A stretch of 64,000 nt of DNA, taken from NCBI GenBank assembly GCA_028671895.1, contig JAPMAC010000221.1, positions 8,556,001 through 8,620,000 on the forward strand, given 5' to 3'. Source of the stretch: Oenanthe sinensis. Its lineage: Eukaryota; Streptophyta; Magnoliopsida; Apiales; Apiaceae. Position 1 is the stretch's first letter, and each line of letters starts with the position of its first letter. The notes beneath the pieces were generated by a model. The model saw only the letters and a list, made by a program, of their open reading frames with translations, did no database searches and was not told the DNA's origin. This document shows positions 31,396-44,524 of this stretch, one piece after another. Position numbers and translations under genes: made by a program.

Positions 31396-33471
31396 TCATT
31401 TCTTCTTCTTCCTATTTTCAACATTTTCTTTCAATTGCCTTAGAAATGATCCTCTTAGAATTTGTTCATCTCTGTCTGAATCTCCAAGTTGCCTCATCAA
31501 AAACACTTTTTCCTGATCTGTGATTTTATCCAAATACTTATAGATATCAAAGTACTTTTTCTTCCCTTCAACATCTGTAAATATCATTACATAGATTGGT
31601 TCCAGTATCACAGTCTTGACTTGAGATTCCCAAAGCTTCAAAGGTGGATTACGATCACCTTTTTCAGTCATTCTCCTTAGTTTTATTATTTGATATTGTA
31701 TCTCTTGAGCAATTGTGATGTAGAGCTTATACCTCTTGTTGAGTAAAGGAAGAATAGTCTTCAAAGTATTGTAACATTACTTCATTATCAGCATCATAGG
31801 GAAAGTGGCTTTATGACCATCCTCATACTCTAACCTCGTGTATTCGACATGATTGGAGGTTGCGGGGTGAGTCTTGCAGGCAATCAGACCCTTTTCACTG
31901 ATTCTTGGTACTCCTTGCATCTCATATCCTTCAAGAACAATCTCCTTTTGATTTTCTGCACTAGTAACTCCTTATACCTCCTTGATAGTAGATTGCTTTT
32001 TCTGAATAATTTCTTGAGGTGTTGCAACCTTCTTCTTGGCCATTGCAACTTTTCTCTTTTTCTTCAAAGGTTGTTCCTCCACTGTATCCTCCATATTCCA
32101 TTCCAACTCTATCTGCCTTGTTATCTCTTCATTCTCTTTTTCAAGTCTTGCAACATCCATCTTTGAATCTAGAGTTGTGACTCTCTTTTCTAAATCATTA
32201 AAGCCCTTCGAATCTTTCAAGAATTTGTGTTGAATGCTATGGAGAGTGCCATGAGGCAATTTTTAATTCAATCTTCTCTCTAAAACATCTTTGGTGGATG
32301 TGATAGAACCTTTAATTGAGTCCAACTCCCTTTTAACTCCTATGACTGTCAACTTGTTGATCTTTAATTGTTCTCTGAAACAGGTAACAATTCTTCTTTG
32401 GATTGTGTCTGCACAAGTCACCTCCATCATGGACCTCCTATACTGAGAAAGAATTTCTGACTCATCTTCAGCTAAACTCCCATCAATAGTGCTCATCCAT
32501 GGCTCTTCATCACTATCATTATAAATGTCACCAGGAACCATGTGACACACTTCTGTAGTATTGACCAAACTTTCTTCTAAGTTCTTTGTCCTTTGCTCAG
32601 TATACTCCAAACCCAAAATTTGTTTTGCATCCTTGTTAGTTGAGGTGGCTAATTCTTGATACCTTGGATCATGATGAAAAAAGTTGTTTGGATACAAGTC
32701 ACCACCATCCACCTCTTCTTCTTCTACAAAAATATCCTCCAACTGCTCAGCCTTCGTATTCCCTCCACTCCTACTTGCTTCATTTGAATTAGGGACTCCC
32801 CATATCCCCTGCCATACATCCTCCTCCGACATCAATTCCATTTCCAATTGTTGTGCAAATAAAAGAATTTTCTTATCTCTCTCACTCATCTCTCTATTTT
32901 GCATCAGGATCTCATCATGGAACCTCACCTCTTCCTCACTCATAGTGTTTGCACCATTTAAGGTGAGACCCTCAACTGTTTCACTCTCATTCCTAGAAGA
33001 ATTAGGAATGGCCTCACTCCCTCTTCTTTTTCCAGGCTGCAATCCTGTCTCTCACTCAACTCATTCATACCTAGTAGTATTTATGCAACATCAATTGATG
33101 GAGTATCAATTGATGTAGAAAGAATAGCAGTTGATGTGTTTGGGACATCCATCGATTGAAGCATACCCATCGATTGATCTTGAATATCAATCGATGACTT
33201 ATCAGTCGATGGCTGAATATCAATTGATTAAGGAACATCAATTGATTGAGTAGAAACTGTTGAAGTAGAAGGGATTTGAAAATTAATGTCTGAAGTTACT
33301 TTAGAAATGGAATCCTGAATTTCCTGGAAAGAAAAATCAGGAGAGAGTGTTAGTTTCTCCTTGAGTAATAATGAATGATAATTTGAAAATGCTTGATTAT
33401 CTATCAAGACATTTTCTAAAGAAATTTGATGTGGGGGTGAAAGAGGAATAGAAATAGAAAGTGAAGGAAAA
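31396..33471 (-). pseudogene. Copia-2 extra ORF (aORF), sense strand, broken
   Basis: Lies between the lost pol and the 3' LTR. On the - strand it reads in pieces. The 5' piece from about 33470 contains SIPLSPPHQISLENVLID. A 259-codon stretch (33042-32263) is highly acidic and charged (SEEEVRFHDE, FVEEEEVDGG). Next is a coiled-coil and lysine-rich piece (32259-31972, EQPLKKKRKVAMAKKKVATP), then a C-terminal piece (31764-31396) ending in KKKK. The segment 33245-33075 repeats the same ATCAATTGATG motif that fills the LTR, here translated as SID/SIDG repeats. No known domain was recognised, and the KKKRKV run could act as a nuclear localisation signal. Its role is unknown. Confidence 0.6.
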
Positions 33472-33474
33472 TGT

Positions 33475-36400
33475 TGGGATTATACAGATGAAGATGAGGA
33501 GGAGGAATATGGGAATCTGGCACTCATGGCTAGCTCACATGATGGAGAATCATCCTCAAATACTCAAGTACCCTCATTAGTCTCACTTGACATGTCTAAT
33601 TCTTAATATAAGAAAACTATTGAAGAATTGAGCATTGAAATGTTTAATATTCATACCAGTATGATTACTGCATATGAGGAAATTGCTAGGTTGCTAAAAA
33701 TTAATGATGAACTGACTGCTAAAAATGAAAACTTAGAATTGTCTTTGATAACTCTGGAAAACTTGAAACAAGAGAATGAGTATCTCAAAAACAAAGTTAT
33801 TTGCTCTGAGCAAATTGAAAAATTTCTTAAAGAACAAATTTCTGAAAATGAATTAAAAATAAGATCTTATCAAAACTCATCTACTATTGTTCAAGAATTC
33901 CAAGAGAAGTATCAGGAAAATTCTAGGATTGGGATTGGTTTTGATTATGATACTCCCAAGAAAAAGAAATTTGTTTCAACAAAAGGCAAGAAAACTGAAA
34001 TTCTTGGAAATCCTCGCATTTTAAAAAATGTAAAAGCACCAAATTTTAACAAAGCAAATGTTGAACTTGATGAAGTCAGTATGGTCATCAAACAACAGTT
34101 GAATGATGAGGATAAGAAAATAACTAAGAATGATGTGCTTTCTGTTGAAATAGAAGAACCAGTAGTCAAGGCCAAGTCCATTCTTGCTAAAACTGATTCA
34201 AAACAAAATGTCCAGAAAAATGACACCATGCATGCTAAGAAGAAAAAAGGCAAATAGAAATGGCAAGATAGGCATTAACAAACACAATAACTATGCACAT
34301 GTTCACAATGCTCCTAGAAAGATTTGTAAAAAATGTGGATCAACAATCACCTTACACATGTGTGCAAGAAACCTGTTGTTAATAATGCTGAATTTGCCTG
34401 TGGCTATGTGAAACCCTCGATGAATGATAATCATAAATTCCGTGACAAATTTGATTATATGCCATAGTAACATGAATATTATGAACACTTGATTTAGGCT
34501 CAGGAAATAGTTTGTTGATGGATGCATAAGTCAAAACCTAAACATCAACATCCCTAGGCCTAAGTCTGCTAGTCCTGTTAAACAAAGAAAATACTCCATG
34601 TCACCTAAGTATGCATCTAGCTCTGGAAGTATTAATCAAGCTAAAAATCAAAATTAGAAAAATGAAAGCATGCATGTTTAAGTGACTAAGACTGTCAAGA
34701 ACAGGAATGACATTCATGTGACTAAGCACAAATGACCCAACCTTGTTTGGGTACCAAAGAAAAATTGATTTGTTTATGTTTGCAAGGCACAGGTAAGAAG
34801 AAGGTCATGTGGATCTTGGATAGTGGATGTTCAAGCCATATGACTGGTGACAAAGCTCTGCTGTCACAATTCAAAGATGTGGCTAGCTCAGTGGTAACCT
34901 TTGGAGACAACAACATTGGTTTCACCATGGGATATGGCAAATTGATTAATGGAAATATTGTTATTGAAGATGTAGCTTTGGTCAGTGGTTTGAAGCATAA
35001 TCTACTCAGCATCACTCAATTCTGCAACAAAGATTTAAAAGTGGAGTTTGACAAAGAATTGTGCCTCATATCACACAGAAAGACCAAAGAGATTTCTCTG
35101 CAAGGAGTAAGAAAAGGAAGCCTGTTTGTAGCATATTTGGATTCTGCAAACAAGGAGAAATTTTTTTGTTTTTACACCAAGGCCTCAGAAAATGAAAGTT
35201 GGTTTTGACACAAGAGACTGACTCATTTAAATTTCAAAAATATTGATTCTCTAGTCAAAAGAGAATTAGTGAAGGATCTGCCCTCACTTGATTTCGGTCA
35301 TATTCAACTTGGAACTCTCCACACAACCCTAGCATCAACTCAGGGGGAGATTCTCAAGGGTCTACAACAAATGGCAACAACTTCAATCAGGAGGAAACAT
35401 GTTCAAATGATAAAGATGGAGCTCACCAAACTAAATGGAATAGAGCTCATACAGTTGATCAAATCATTGAAAATCTTGATGAAGGTGTGAGGACAAGGAG
35501 AGCAACTATGAATGAATGCTTATTTGCTTGCTTTCTGTCTAAAAATGAGCCAAAAAGGATTGAAGAAGCCATGTTAGATCCATACTGGATAATTGCCATG
35601 GAAGAGGAATTGAATCAATTTGTGAGAAATAATATTTGGGAATTGGTGCCACCTCCAAAGGATAGATCAGTAATTGGCACTAAGTGGGTCTACATGAAAA
35701 AAATGGATGAACATGGAATTGTGATAAGAAACAAGGTAAGATTGGTTGCAAAAGGCTATTCACAAGAAGAAGACATTGGCTATGATGAAACTTTTGCTCC
35801 TGTTACAAGACTGGAAGCAATTAGAATTTTCCTAGCCTTTGCAACACACTCAAACTTTAAGGTCTATCAAATGGATGTCAAAAGTTCTTTTCTTAATGGT
35901 GAATTAGAAGAAGAAGTATATGTGCAACAACCACCTGGCTTTGAGGATCCAAATTTTCCAGATTTTGTTTACAAACTCATCAAAGCATTGTATGGACTCA
36001 AACAAGCCCCTAGAGCATGGTATGACACTCTGTCAAAATTTCTTCTAGAGAATCAATTCACTAGAGGAACAATTGACAAAACTCTCTTCTACAAGAAGCA
36101 TGGTGAGGATATCATACTAGTTCAAATTTATGTGGATGATATCATTTTTGGGTCTACAAATGAAAATTTATGTCAAAGGTTCTCCAAGCTAATGCAAAGT
36201 GAATATGAAATGAGCATGATGGGAGACCTCAATTACTTTCTATGCCTTCAAATAAGTCAAAGGACATATCGCATTTTCATAAGTCAAACTAAATACATCA
36301 ATGACTTACTCAAGAGGTTTGATATGCAAGATTGCTCAACTGCCAAAACTCCAATGTCTACAGCTACAAAACTTGATGAAGATAAGAAAGGAAAAAGTGT

Positions 36401-37076
36401 AGACATGAAGACCTACAGAGGAATGATTGGATTTCTTTTCTATCTCACAGCTAGCAGACCTGACATTATGTTCTCTGACTGTCTATGTGTAAGATTTCAG
36501 GCAAATCCCAAGGAATATCATCTTATTGTTGTCAAAAGGATTCTGAGATACCTCAAAGGAACACCTTTCATGGGGTTATGGTACCCTAAAGAAACAGGAT
36601 TCAACCTAGTTGGATATTCAGATGCTGATTTTGCTAGATGCAAAGTGGATAGAAAAAGCACCTCAGGAAGCTGTCAATTTCTTGGACAGAGATTGGTGTC
36701 TTGGTTTAGCAAAAAGCAACAATCAGTTTCTACTTCCACAGTTGAGACTGAATACATTGCTGCTAGAAGCTGTTGTGCTCAAGTGCTTTGGATCGGAAAT
36801 CAACTAAGGGACTATGGACTAGTGTTAGAAGTAATTCCTATCATGTGTGACAACACTAGTGCCATCTCAATTGTTGCCAATCCAGTCAACCATTCCAAGA
36901 TAAAGCATATTGATGTGAGGTGTCATTTCATAAGGGAACATGCAGAAAATGGAGTGATTAAATTATTCTATGTTCCTACACAAAAATAGTTGACTGATGT
37001 ATTTACTAAACTACTTGATGAAGCCACCTTCAACACGTTGGTTAGTGAAATTGGAATGCTAAATTCTTCAGGTTAA
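33475..37076 (+). pseudogene. Copia-3 partial gag-pol, integrase core deleted
   Basis: It starts inside gag (NLALMASSHDGES aligns with NLALMASSYEGSQ of Copia-1). It continues through a coiled-coil gag tail (33628-34257), a C-x2-C zinc-like piece near 34325, and protease WILDSGCSSHMTGD (34807-34848, DSG intact). The GAG-pre-integrase block follows, with a stop replacing a Trp-like position near 35206. At about 35290 the text jumps from KDLPSLDF straight to a pre-RT linker, so the whole integrase catalytic core is absent. RT and RNase H follow from 35487 (YVDDIIFGSTNE, YSDADFA, DNTSAIS). TAG at 36987 interrupts RNase H, and the frame then runs on to the stop at 37074. It is non-functional. Confidence 0.88.
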
Positions 37077-37450
37077 GTGGCCAAATAAATATATCTTTCC
37101 AATTGTTACAACAATTATTTTACAGACATGAAGCTAAATGATTTATCTAAATGAAACAAAACTAGTGTATAATTATAAATATATCATTTATATTTTTGTA
37201 CATTATTTTAATTAAAAAATATTTTTTGTAAAAACTAACTTGGAACAATTTTTTGTTCTAAGGAAGCCTGAAAAGAATTATTATATTTGTGCATTGTTAA
37301 ATAACAAGTGTGATAATTAGAATTTCAGGAATATTAATCAAACACATTTCTCATTTTAAGATGAATAAATAAATTTTATTTATCTAAGAAATGAGGTTTG
37401 TAGATTATTATTTTGCTTTCCAAGTGAAAACAAAATAATCTTTCAAAACC

Positions 37451-38487
37451 GGAGTTTGTGATTAAGTTTCCATTCTTTGTGACTTCTCGACTTGGTATAA
37501 TTCTTGAGTTCTCGGTCAATGGTAAATAGAGTTCTCGAATCATAATTTAGTGAGTTCTCGAACAGTTCATTTCTAGAGTTCTCGATTAATTTAGTCCTCG
37601 AATCATGATTTAGAGAGTTCTCGATCAGTGTGTTATTTGAGTTCTCGATCACTAAAGTTCTCGATTTCTTTGAGTCCTCGAATGATTTAGTTCTTGAATG
37701 GTTTAAATTTGCTTCATTGAGTTCTCGATTGATACACTTCTCGAATCATATATATATAAGAGTTCTCGATCAAATTCTGACAGTTCTCTACTAAAGCAAC
37801 TCTACTCCTTTTTCTGAGTTCTCGATCACTAAAATCGATTACAATTCTAGTCGAGTTGTCTAAGTCAGATAAATAGCAAAGTAGATCTAACATTTCATTT
37901 CTACACTTAATTATAAACTCAAAGAAACCCTTGCTCTCAACAGTTACACTTGAACCCTTGTTTTTATTCTCTCTAAAACCTTTACTGGAGTTTGTGATTA
38001 AGTTTCCATTCTTTGTGACTTCTTGACTATGTATAATTCTTGAGTTCTCGGTCAATGGTAAATAGAGCTCTCGAATCATGATTTAGTGAGTTCTCGAACA
38101 GTTCATTCTAGAGTTCTTGATTAATTTAGTTCTCAAATCATGATTTAGAGAGTTCTTGATCAGTGTGTTATTTGAGTTCTCATTTTTCTTTGAGTCCTCG
38201 AATGGTTTAAATTTGCTTCATTGAGTTCTCGATTGATACACTTCTCGAATCATATATATATAAGAGTTCTCGATCAAATTCTGACAGTTCTCTACTAAAG
38301 TAACTCTACTCCTTTTTCTGAGTTCTTGATCACTAAAATCGATTACAATTCTAGTCGAGTTGTTTAAGTCATATAAATAGCAAAGTAGATCTAACATTTC
38401 ATTTCTACACTTAATTACAAACTCAAAGAAACCCTTGCTCTCAATAGTTACACTTCAACCCTTGTTTTTATTCTCTGTAAAACCTTC
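37451..38487. repeat. 536-base tandem duplication between Copia-3 pol and its extra ORF
   Basis: Unit 1 (37451-37986) and unit 2 (37987-about 38487) both start GGAGTTTGTGATTAAGTTTC and run in parallel to the phrase CCTTGTTTTTATTCTCT. Unit 2 has lost about 35 bases near 38183. Both are packed with GAGTTCTCGA motifs, related in reverse complement to the TCGAGAAGTC motif of this element's LTR. No ORF of significance; the segment may carry the promoter or leader of the extra ORF. Confidence 0.88.
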
Positions 38488-38521
38488 GCTTCTTCTTTTC
38501 TCTCTCTCTATATACAACTCA

Positions 38522-41500
38522 ATGGTATCTTCTAGCTCTAAATATGCAACTGAAGTTTATGTAATTCCCAAAACTAATTTTCTGGCCATTGCAAGAGATG
38601 CATATGCCAAGGCGCAGTATAAATGCTTCACTAGGTTTTTCATTGATTCATATCTGAATGAAGCTTTGTTGGCAAACCCCCACACTGTATCTTGATATTC
38701 TTGAACAATTTTAGAAGACTGCAAACTGGGAAAATATAGTTTTAGAAGATGGCAGCTAAAAGTGGTTGTCACCTGCAAAATCCAATGAGAGGACATCAGT
38801 TTTGATTAAGATGATGTGAATAAAAGTTTGAAAATGCCAACAGAGGAGTTTGATGAAGAACCTACTTAAAATAATCTTCTAGATTTCCTTGAGTTCATTA
38901 GGTATTCTGACACTGTGGAGAAAGGAACTGAGAAGTACAGGCTGGGAAAAATAAACAAGAAGTATATGAGGAAGGAATGGTCATTCCTATTTGACACTAT
39001 TCTAAGAGTGTTCACCTGCAGAAAAACAGGGTTTGACCAAATAAGCCTCATTGCCATGAAGCTGGCCTACTCATTGACATACAACCAAAAGCTCAATGTT
39101 AGAAAGCCAGTTCTTGGGGAACTCATAACCAGGATTCCCAAGAGAGGTAATGAGATATTATTCCCTCACTTTATTCAATTAATTCTCAATTATAAAAATG
39201 CTGGTTTAATTGAATTGTTTGGGATGAACAAACATAGAATTGGCTACTCCAAGTCCATGTCAAAGGTCATTTTTGCTACATTGGAAAGAAGGAGCACAGT
39301 GAATGTACCTCTCATAATCACACCTCACACGAGGAGTGTATTTGGAGGGTACCCACTAGTGCATCCTACATATGGTTATCTTGAAACAGTGAGAGGTCCT
39401 AAGGCTGCAGTAGAACTAAATGCACCTAACCCAAGGACTTATAACCCAACTGTAAACACTTCTTCAAAATCAATAAATGATAGTGAACCAACCTCTACAT
39501 CCTCTCAACATGATGTGGTTGCAAAGAAGAAAAGGGAGAAACCAACTAGCAAGAAAAGAAATTTGGATGCAATAGTAGAACATGAAGAAGAAATTGATGA
39601 GTCACATGTGGAACCTTTAAAAAAGAGGAAGAAAAATAAAAAGGCCACAACAGACCACTCTACATCCTCCCAACAGGATGTAGAGGTACATAAGGGATTA
39701 AACATACTTCTAGGTGCACTTTCTCAACAAGGTGCATCTATTGAAATTGGGAGCCAGCTCACTCCACCTTGTACAGAGTCTGCACCATTGTAGGAACTCA
39801 CTCCTGTCAATAAAGAAGTTCAAGTAGAAAAGGAAACATTAAATGCACAGTTAAGAACTTCTATTGAAACTTTCCCATTTTCTCAAGGGGAGTTGCCAAC
39901 ACTCACAACTACTCACAATCTCTCTTCTATTCCCAAAATTTCTTCTCAACCAAATGTGTCTTGCCAAACAAATGAGGTTGTTGATCATCAGGATTTTTAT
40001 TTCCCTGGTGAGCCAAATTCATGTGACATAGTGCATGACACTATGTTCACCACTCAGAACATACATCTAGATGGTGATGGAATGCATGCTGAGGCATATC
40101 CTGATGACACCATCAAAACCACAGAGGTTTTAGGAGTTTTTACTTCAGACTCTGTGGTGGCTAAGGAGAGTGTACCACCAACCTTTGATCTCATTAATGA
40201 GTTATTGGAGCAACAAGTGTCTTCACAGACAATGGGTACTCTAGGGGACCTCTATACCATATAAATGGCATCCCCTGGACACTCCCCAGTCATTCAAAGA
40301 CCGTCTTCTCATGAGAAATCACCTATCCATCCAGTGTCTAAGGATTCGTTTGAGCAATTGAATGATGAATTTGATGCTGAGGGGACCACTATAACAAGTG
40401 GCCCTAACTCTAACTTTATGTCATAATGGCTGAAATCTGTGCAACATGACAGAGAATCAGGACCATCATTTCATGGTGGGTCACTTTCAGATGAACAACT
40501 CAAAGAATTGTATAGAGATCAATTGGATTGTTTTTTACCATATTGCTTAACAACTTCTCATCTCTCACCTACCCAACAAAGATTATGCTGCAATAATGTT
40601 GGAGTATGTTAAGGACCAAGAAGAAATAAAAGATAAAAATGCTAATATGGCTGAAGATGAAGAGGCCAATGTAGATGCTTGGTTGGACGACAAAACCACT
40701 GTGAGCATGGAGGAAATGCTATAGTGGATGAGGCAGAAACACTTAACCTCTTTTGGATCTTGTGAGAAAACCTTCACTCCAAGTGCCATATATGATGCCA
40801 TACATGAAGCTGCCAAGGTTCAACTTCAATCAAACCACTACCTTGCTAGAGGTGTGCAAGCTAAAATTAATGATCACAGAACAAAAGTGGAAATGACCTT
40901 AAATGCAATTAAGGAGAAATTGAGACTAGGAGGCTTTTATGCAAACGTGCCCTCTAGAAGTGAATCAGGGAAATTGTCCACTCTTTACTCCAAGATGAAT
41001 ACAATGGAGAAAGCCTACAAAGAAATGATTCAAAGCAATACAGCCATCCTTGACAATCAAAGGAGAATCAATAATATGGTTGAAGTGCTCTACACAAATA
41101 GACATGCAAATAGGGATGCCTGAAGATGTGCCTCTTCATGCCTTGTCACCACTTTAAGTGGATATTTATTATCAATTACAGGCTAAGGATGAAGTTGCTA
41201 AGGCCAAGACAATTGATGATTTGAATGCTAAAGTTGAATCTCTCTCCTTTACTATTTCTACAGTTGTGTCCAGTGTGAGCACTCTACAAAAGGAGTTTGA
41301 CACATCTACTGCCACTCAAGGCACTACACTTGCACAAATTTCTGCTCAACTCACATCTCTGCAAACTCTTCTCTCAAACTTGGGACATGTCGAACAAGTG
41401 CCTTCAGTTCAAGTGCTAACTCAAATCCAGCCCAGTCACTCTACATTCCTTCCAACACAAGATATCAACCCTAAGGGGGAGAAAGAAAGAAAGGAAGAAA

Positions 41501-43208
41501 TAGAGGCTGAGAGGAAAAAGGCAGTCATGAGAAAGCTGAGAGGAGAAATTCAAAAGCCAAATGCTGATAAGGACTTCTTAGACCTTCTGAAACACATCAA
41601 AAAGCAAGTCAAAGCCAATCACTAGAGCTACAAGAAAATGCTTGACAATGCTATTGTTACAGTAAGGGGAGTTAAGTATGAAAAAGATGGCAGAATGTTT
41701 AAAGAACCAATAGTGCAGATGGAGTCTGGCTATTTCAAGGTATCTATTGGGTTATTTCAGACTCTATCATTCACTGAAATGGAGTGCCTACACAGAGCAG
41801 TTGAGTTAGTCACTCAGGAGCATGAGGAATTGAGAAATCAAATATTGGGTCCTCTTCTATCCAATGCTCTTCCTGAGACATACTGCAACCCAGATGGTGT
41901 GATGTACATGTCAAAGGGAAATAAACTTGTTCACTTCAAAATTCCTCAACACCTAAATTCAGGAAACAGAAGTCAAATCATGAATCTTAGTGAGCTAATT
42001 GAGAAGAAGAAGGTTAGGCAAGAAGAGGATAAGATGATCCTAGAAAAGATGAAGAATTTTATAAATGATCAGATTTCTGACTTTGTAAATGAAGAGTTGA
42101 AGAAACAGAAGAAAGATGATGAAGACAAGGATCAGGACAAGAATGATAAGAAGCCTGAGTCCATGAGTGATAAGGGAGGAAAAAAAGATGACAAGAAAAG
42201 AGACAGTGTGGATAAGAAAAAGTAGAGAGGATTCTGCAAAAGAGAAGAAATATGAAAGGAAGAAACCATCCAAGCAGCAAGCTGTTGGTGTTCATTCTAG
42301 TACACCTACTAAATTTCAGGGTGCTAGTATGGTCCCACTAGTTTCTAAAACTACTATGATCCCTAAATCCAAATAGCCAAAAAGATTTCTAATCAAGGTG
42401 ACTGCCCATGGAGTGATAAGGAAGGAAATTGAGAAGAATCACATCAAGAGATTGCAGCCATGTCAATAGATAAAGGTCAACACTGTTACAACAACAAGAT
42501 TCAAGAAATCTACTAGCTCATTGCTAGTTAGATGTCCTAAATGGAGAAAGCATCTTATTGTTCCTAGCAAAGGTCTACAAATTAAGCCTATCCATGAAAT
42601 TGTTGAAATTGATACAGTAAAGATCAAGAAAAAGAAGGCAAACAGAATTATCAAGGTTGAAATCAGGGACAAGAGAATGTTTGACCACTGTTGATGGGGA
42701 AGAAAGAGGCTTTCATCATGACAACTCAAATTCAACCACTCATGACATTAAAAGAGTGATCAGTCTTTTTAACAAAAGGTGTATGATTGACAAATTGAAA
42801 ATGATGGAAATGGCTGAGTACTTGGCTAGGAAGTACCAAAAGAAAATTGATAAAGTCAAGTACTTAGAGGAGATGGTGGAGAAGAAGAAAAAGGAAGATG
42901 AAGAAATAGAGAGGTTGTCTGAAGAACTAAGAAGAAAGGGAAAGTGCAGAGTATTCAAAGACCCTCATAGAATTGAGTTCAAGCTGAGAAATGGAGTAAC
43001 AACCAAAATCAGACTCAAGCTTATCATTGATTACCCTATGCAAACCCTCAAAATTGCTGCTGACATGTTAGATGGTGCAATTCTAATTGAAGAAGTCATG
43101 GCCAGACAACAAATCCTCCATGCAATTGAAGAGATCAACTCAAGGCGAGAGAAAGAAAGGAAAGAAAGATATGACCATGTCAATCATCAACAACAACAAA
43201 ATAGGTAG
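38522..43208 (+). pseudogene. Copia-3 giant extra ORF (aORF), degenerate
   Basis: A 4.7-kb stretch between pol and the 3' LTR that reads as one very long protein broken by about ten stops or frameshifts. Pieces: 38522-38695 (TNFLAIARDAYAKAQYKCF), 38915-39793 (globular part, KLAYSLTYNQKLNVRKPVLG, then lysine-rich LKKRKKNKK), 39893-40264 (acidic), 40728-41123 and 41158-41625 (coiled coil), 41638-42225 (GVKYEKDGRMFKEPIVQMES, ending in a Lys/Asp tail) and 42657-43208 (coiled coil). A pyrimidine-rich leader precedes the ATG at 38522. No retroviral envelope features (signal peptide or clear membrane anchor) were seen. It resembles the extra ORFs known downstream of pol in some Sirevirus-type elements, but is unusually long. 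Confidence 0.6.
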
Positions 43209-43262
43209 GCTTGATATCTTGTATTAATTTATGAAATTATTTTTTCCCAAATTGGGAGAGAT

Positions 43263-44524
43263 TGTTGGACCAAATCAAGCCTACTCTATGTAATTATTTG
43301 TCTTGCTATAACATATTAAGAACTTCTGTATTAGGTTAGTGACTTAGATATTTCAATGTATTTTTGCAGTTAGAAGTATGATTAAATTATAATTCCAAGT
43401 TGTAATTAAAGTCAAAGAATAAAGTCTGTTAGAAGATTCAAGTTGAATCATGCAACTAGACAAAGAAGACTTGTTGAAGAATAAGGAATGCAGTATGAGA
43501 ATTCGACTAAGGAAAATACACATTTGAGAAGTCACTTCATTCGAGAAGTCAGAAATGTGCAACTGGTCGAGAAGTCTCAAAATACTCATTGGCTCAATAT
43601 TCCATCGAGAAGTCACCCCATTCGAGAAGTCAAGGTATTGAAGCCAATCGAGTAGTGTGAAGATGATATACATTCGAGAAGTCCAGTAAAACAATTCAAG
43701 AAGTTAGCCAAATGAGCATTCGAGAAGTGGTAGGGTTGAACCAATCGAGAAGTCTCAATTTTAAGTATCCATTCGAGAAGTCTAGACTAATCGAGAAGTC
43801 ATCAAATGAAGTATGCAATCGAGAAATCTAGTCATTCAAGAAGTAAGTCATTCAAGGACTAATCGAGAAGTCACAGCATGTACCATATCGAGAATTCAGT
43901 CACCATGACTTCTTGAAGCAATTTTAACAGAGTACTCGACTGTTCTAAAGAGCTATTTTCAAGGAGAATTGCAGAAGAACAAGATAAATAATGTGCAACT
44001 CTGTCATTACAAGATCAGTCAAACCTGTGAAGATAGAGACAAGTCTACAATGAAGCTAGGAAGTTAAACAAGACAAAAGATAGAAGATATAAGGTTGAAT
44101 GCAACAGACTGTCAAAAGCAGGTGTTAGCTAGAATTAGATCGTAGTCAAATGTAAAGTATTTCTTGTCTATTTCTCATTTTAGCTTAACTGATTTATGAG
44201 AGCATGTGTCAAATGACATGTTGTCTATATAGCTTATACACAGCCTCATTAGTCAGTATCTTTGAATATTATCAAGTGTATTCATACCTTGTATATTCCA
44301 ACAACAAGAAGCTGAAATTCTCTTTGAATTTCAGATTGTAGCAAAGTTCAATTCTAATACAATTAAATTGAAAGTTATATTCTCTGTTTACTTTACTTTC
44401 TGCTTTATGCTTTTGTAAACACTTGAATTGATATAGCTACATACATCAAACTCAAAAAGGGCAAAAAAATTTGAAGTATACATTCACCCCCCTTGTAAAC
44501 TTCTGGGACTCTTAATTCCTAACA
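43263..44524 (+). repeat. Copia-3 3' LTR
   Basis: A 1262-base LTR from TGTTGGACC to TTCCTAACA, preceded by the polypurine tract AAATTGGGAGAGAT. From about 43495 to 43925 it is packed with copies of TCGAGAAGTC, mostly preceded by ATT or AA. The rest has a typical AT-rich U3/R layout with a pyrimidine-rich CACCCCCCTTG near the 3' end. The matching 5' LTR is gone. Confidence 0.88.

Larger units (their letters stand above)
33472..44524 (+). mobile_element. Copia-3: 5'-truncated copia nested in Copia-2
   Basis: A + strand element running from mid-gag (33475) through protease, RT and RNase H, an extra ORF and a 3' LTR ending at 44524. The right edge joins Copia-2 gag directly, while the left edge joins Copia-2's extra ORF. 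The two flanks are therefore not contiguous parts of Copia-2. One deletion must have removed Copia-3's 5' LTR, leader and gag N-terminus together with Copia-2's pol. No 5' LTR, primer-binding site or target duplication is left for Copia-3. Confidence 0.85.

Noticed and set aside
38522..43208. Extra ORF of Copia-3 as a retroviral envelope gene
   Set aside because: No signal peptide, no clear membrane anchor and no cleavage motif; mostly charged coiled coil.
43495..43925. TCGAGAAGTC repeats considered as a satellite or CRISPR-like array
   Set aside because: Irregular spacing and location within the Copia-3 LTR; explained as an LTR motif array.
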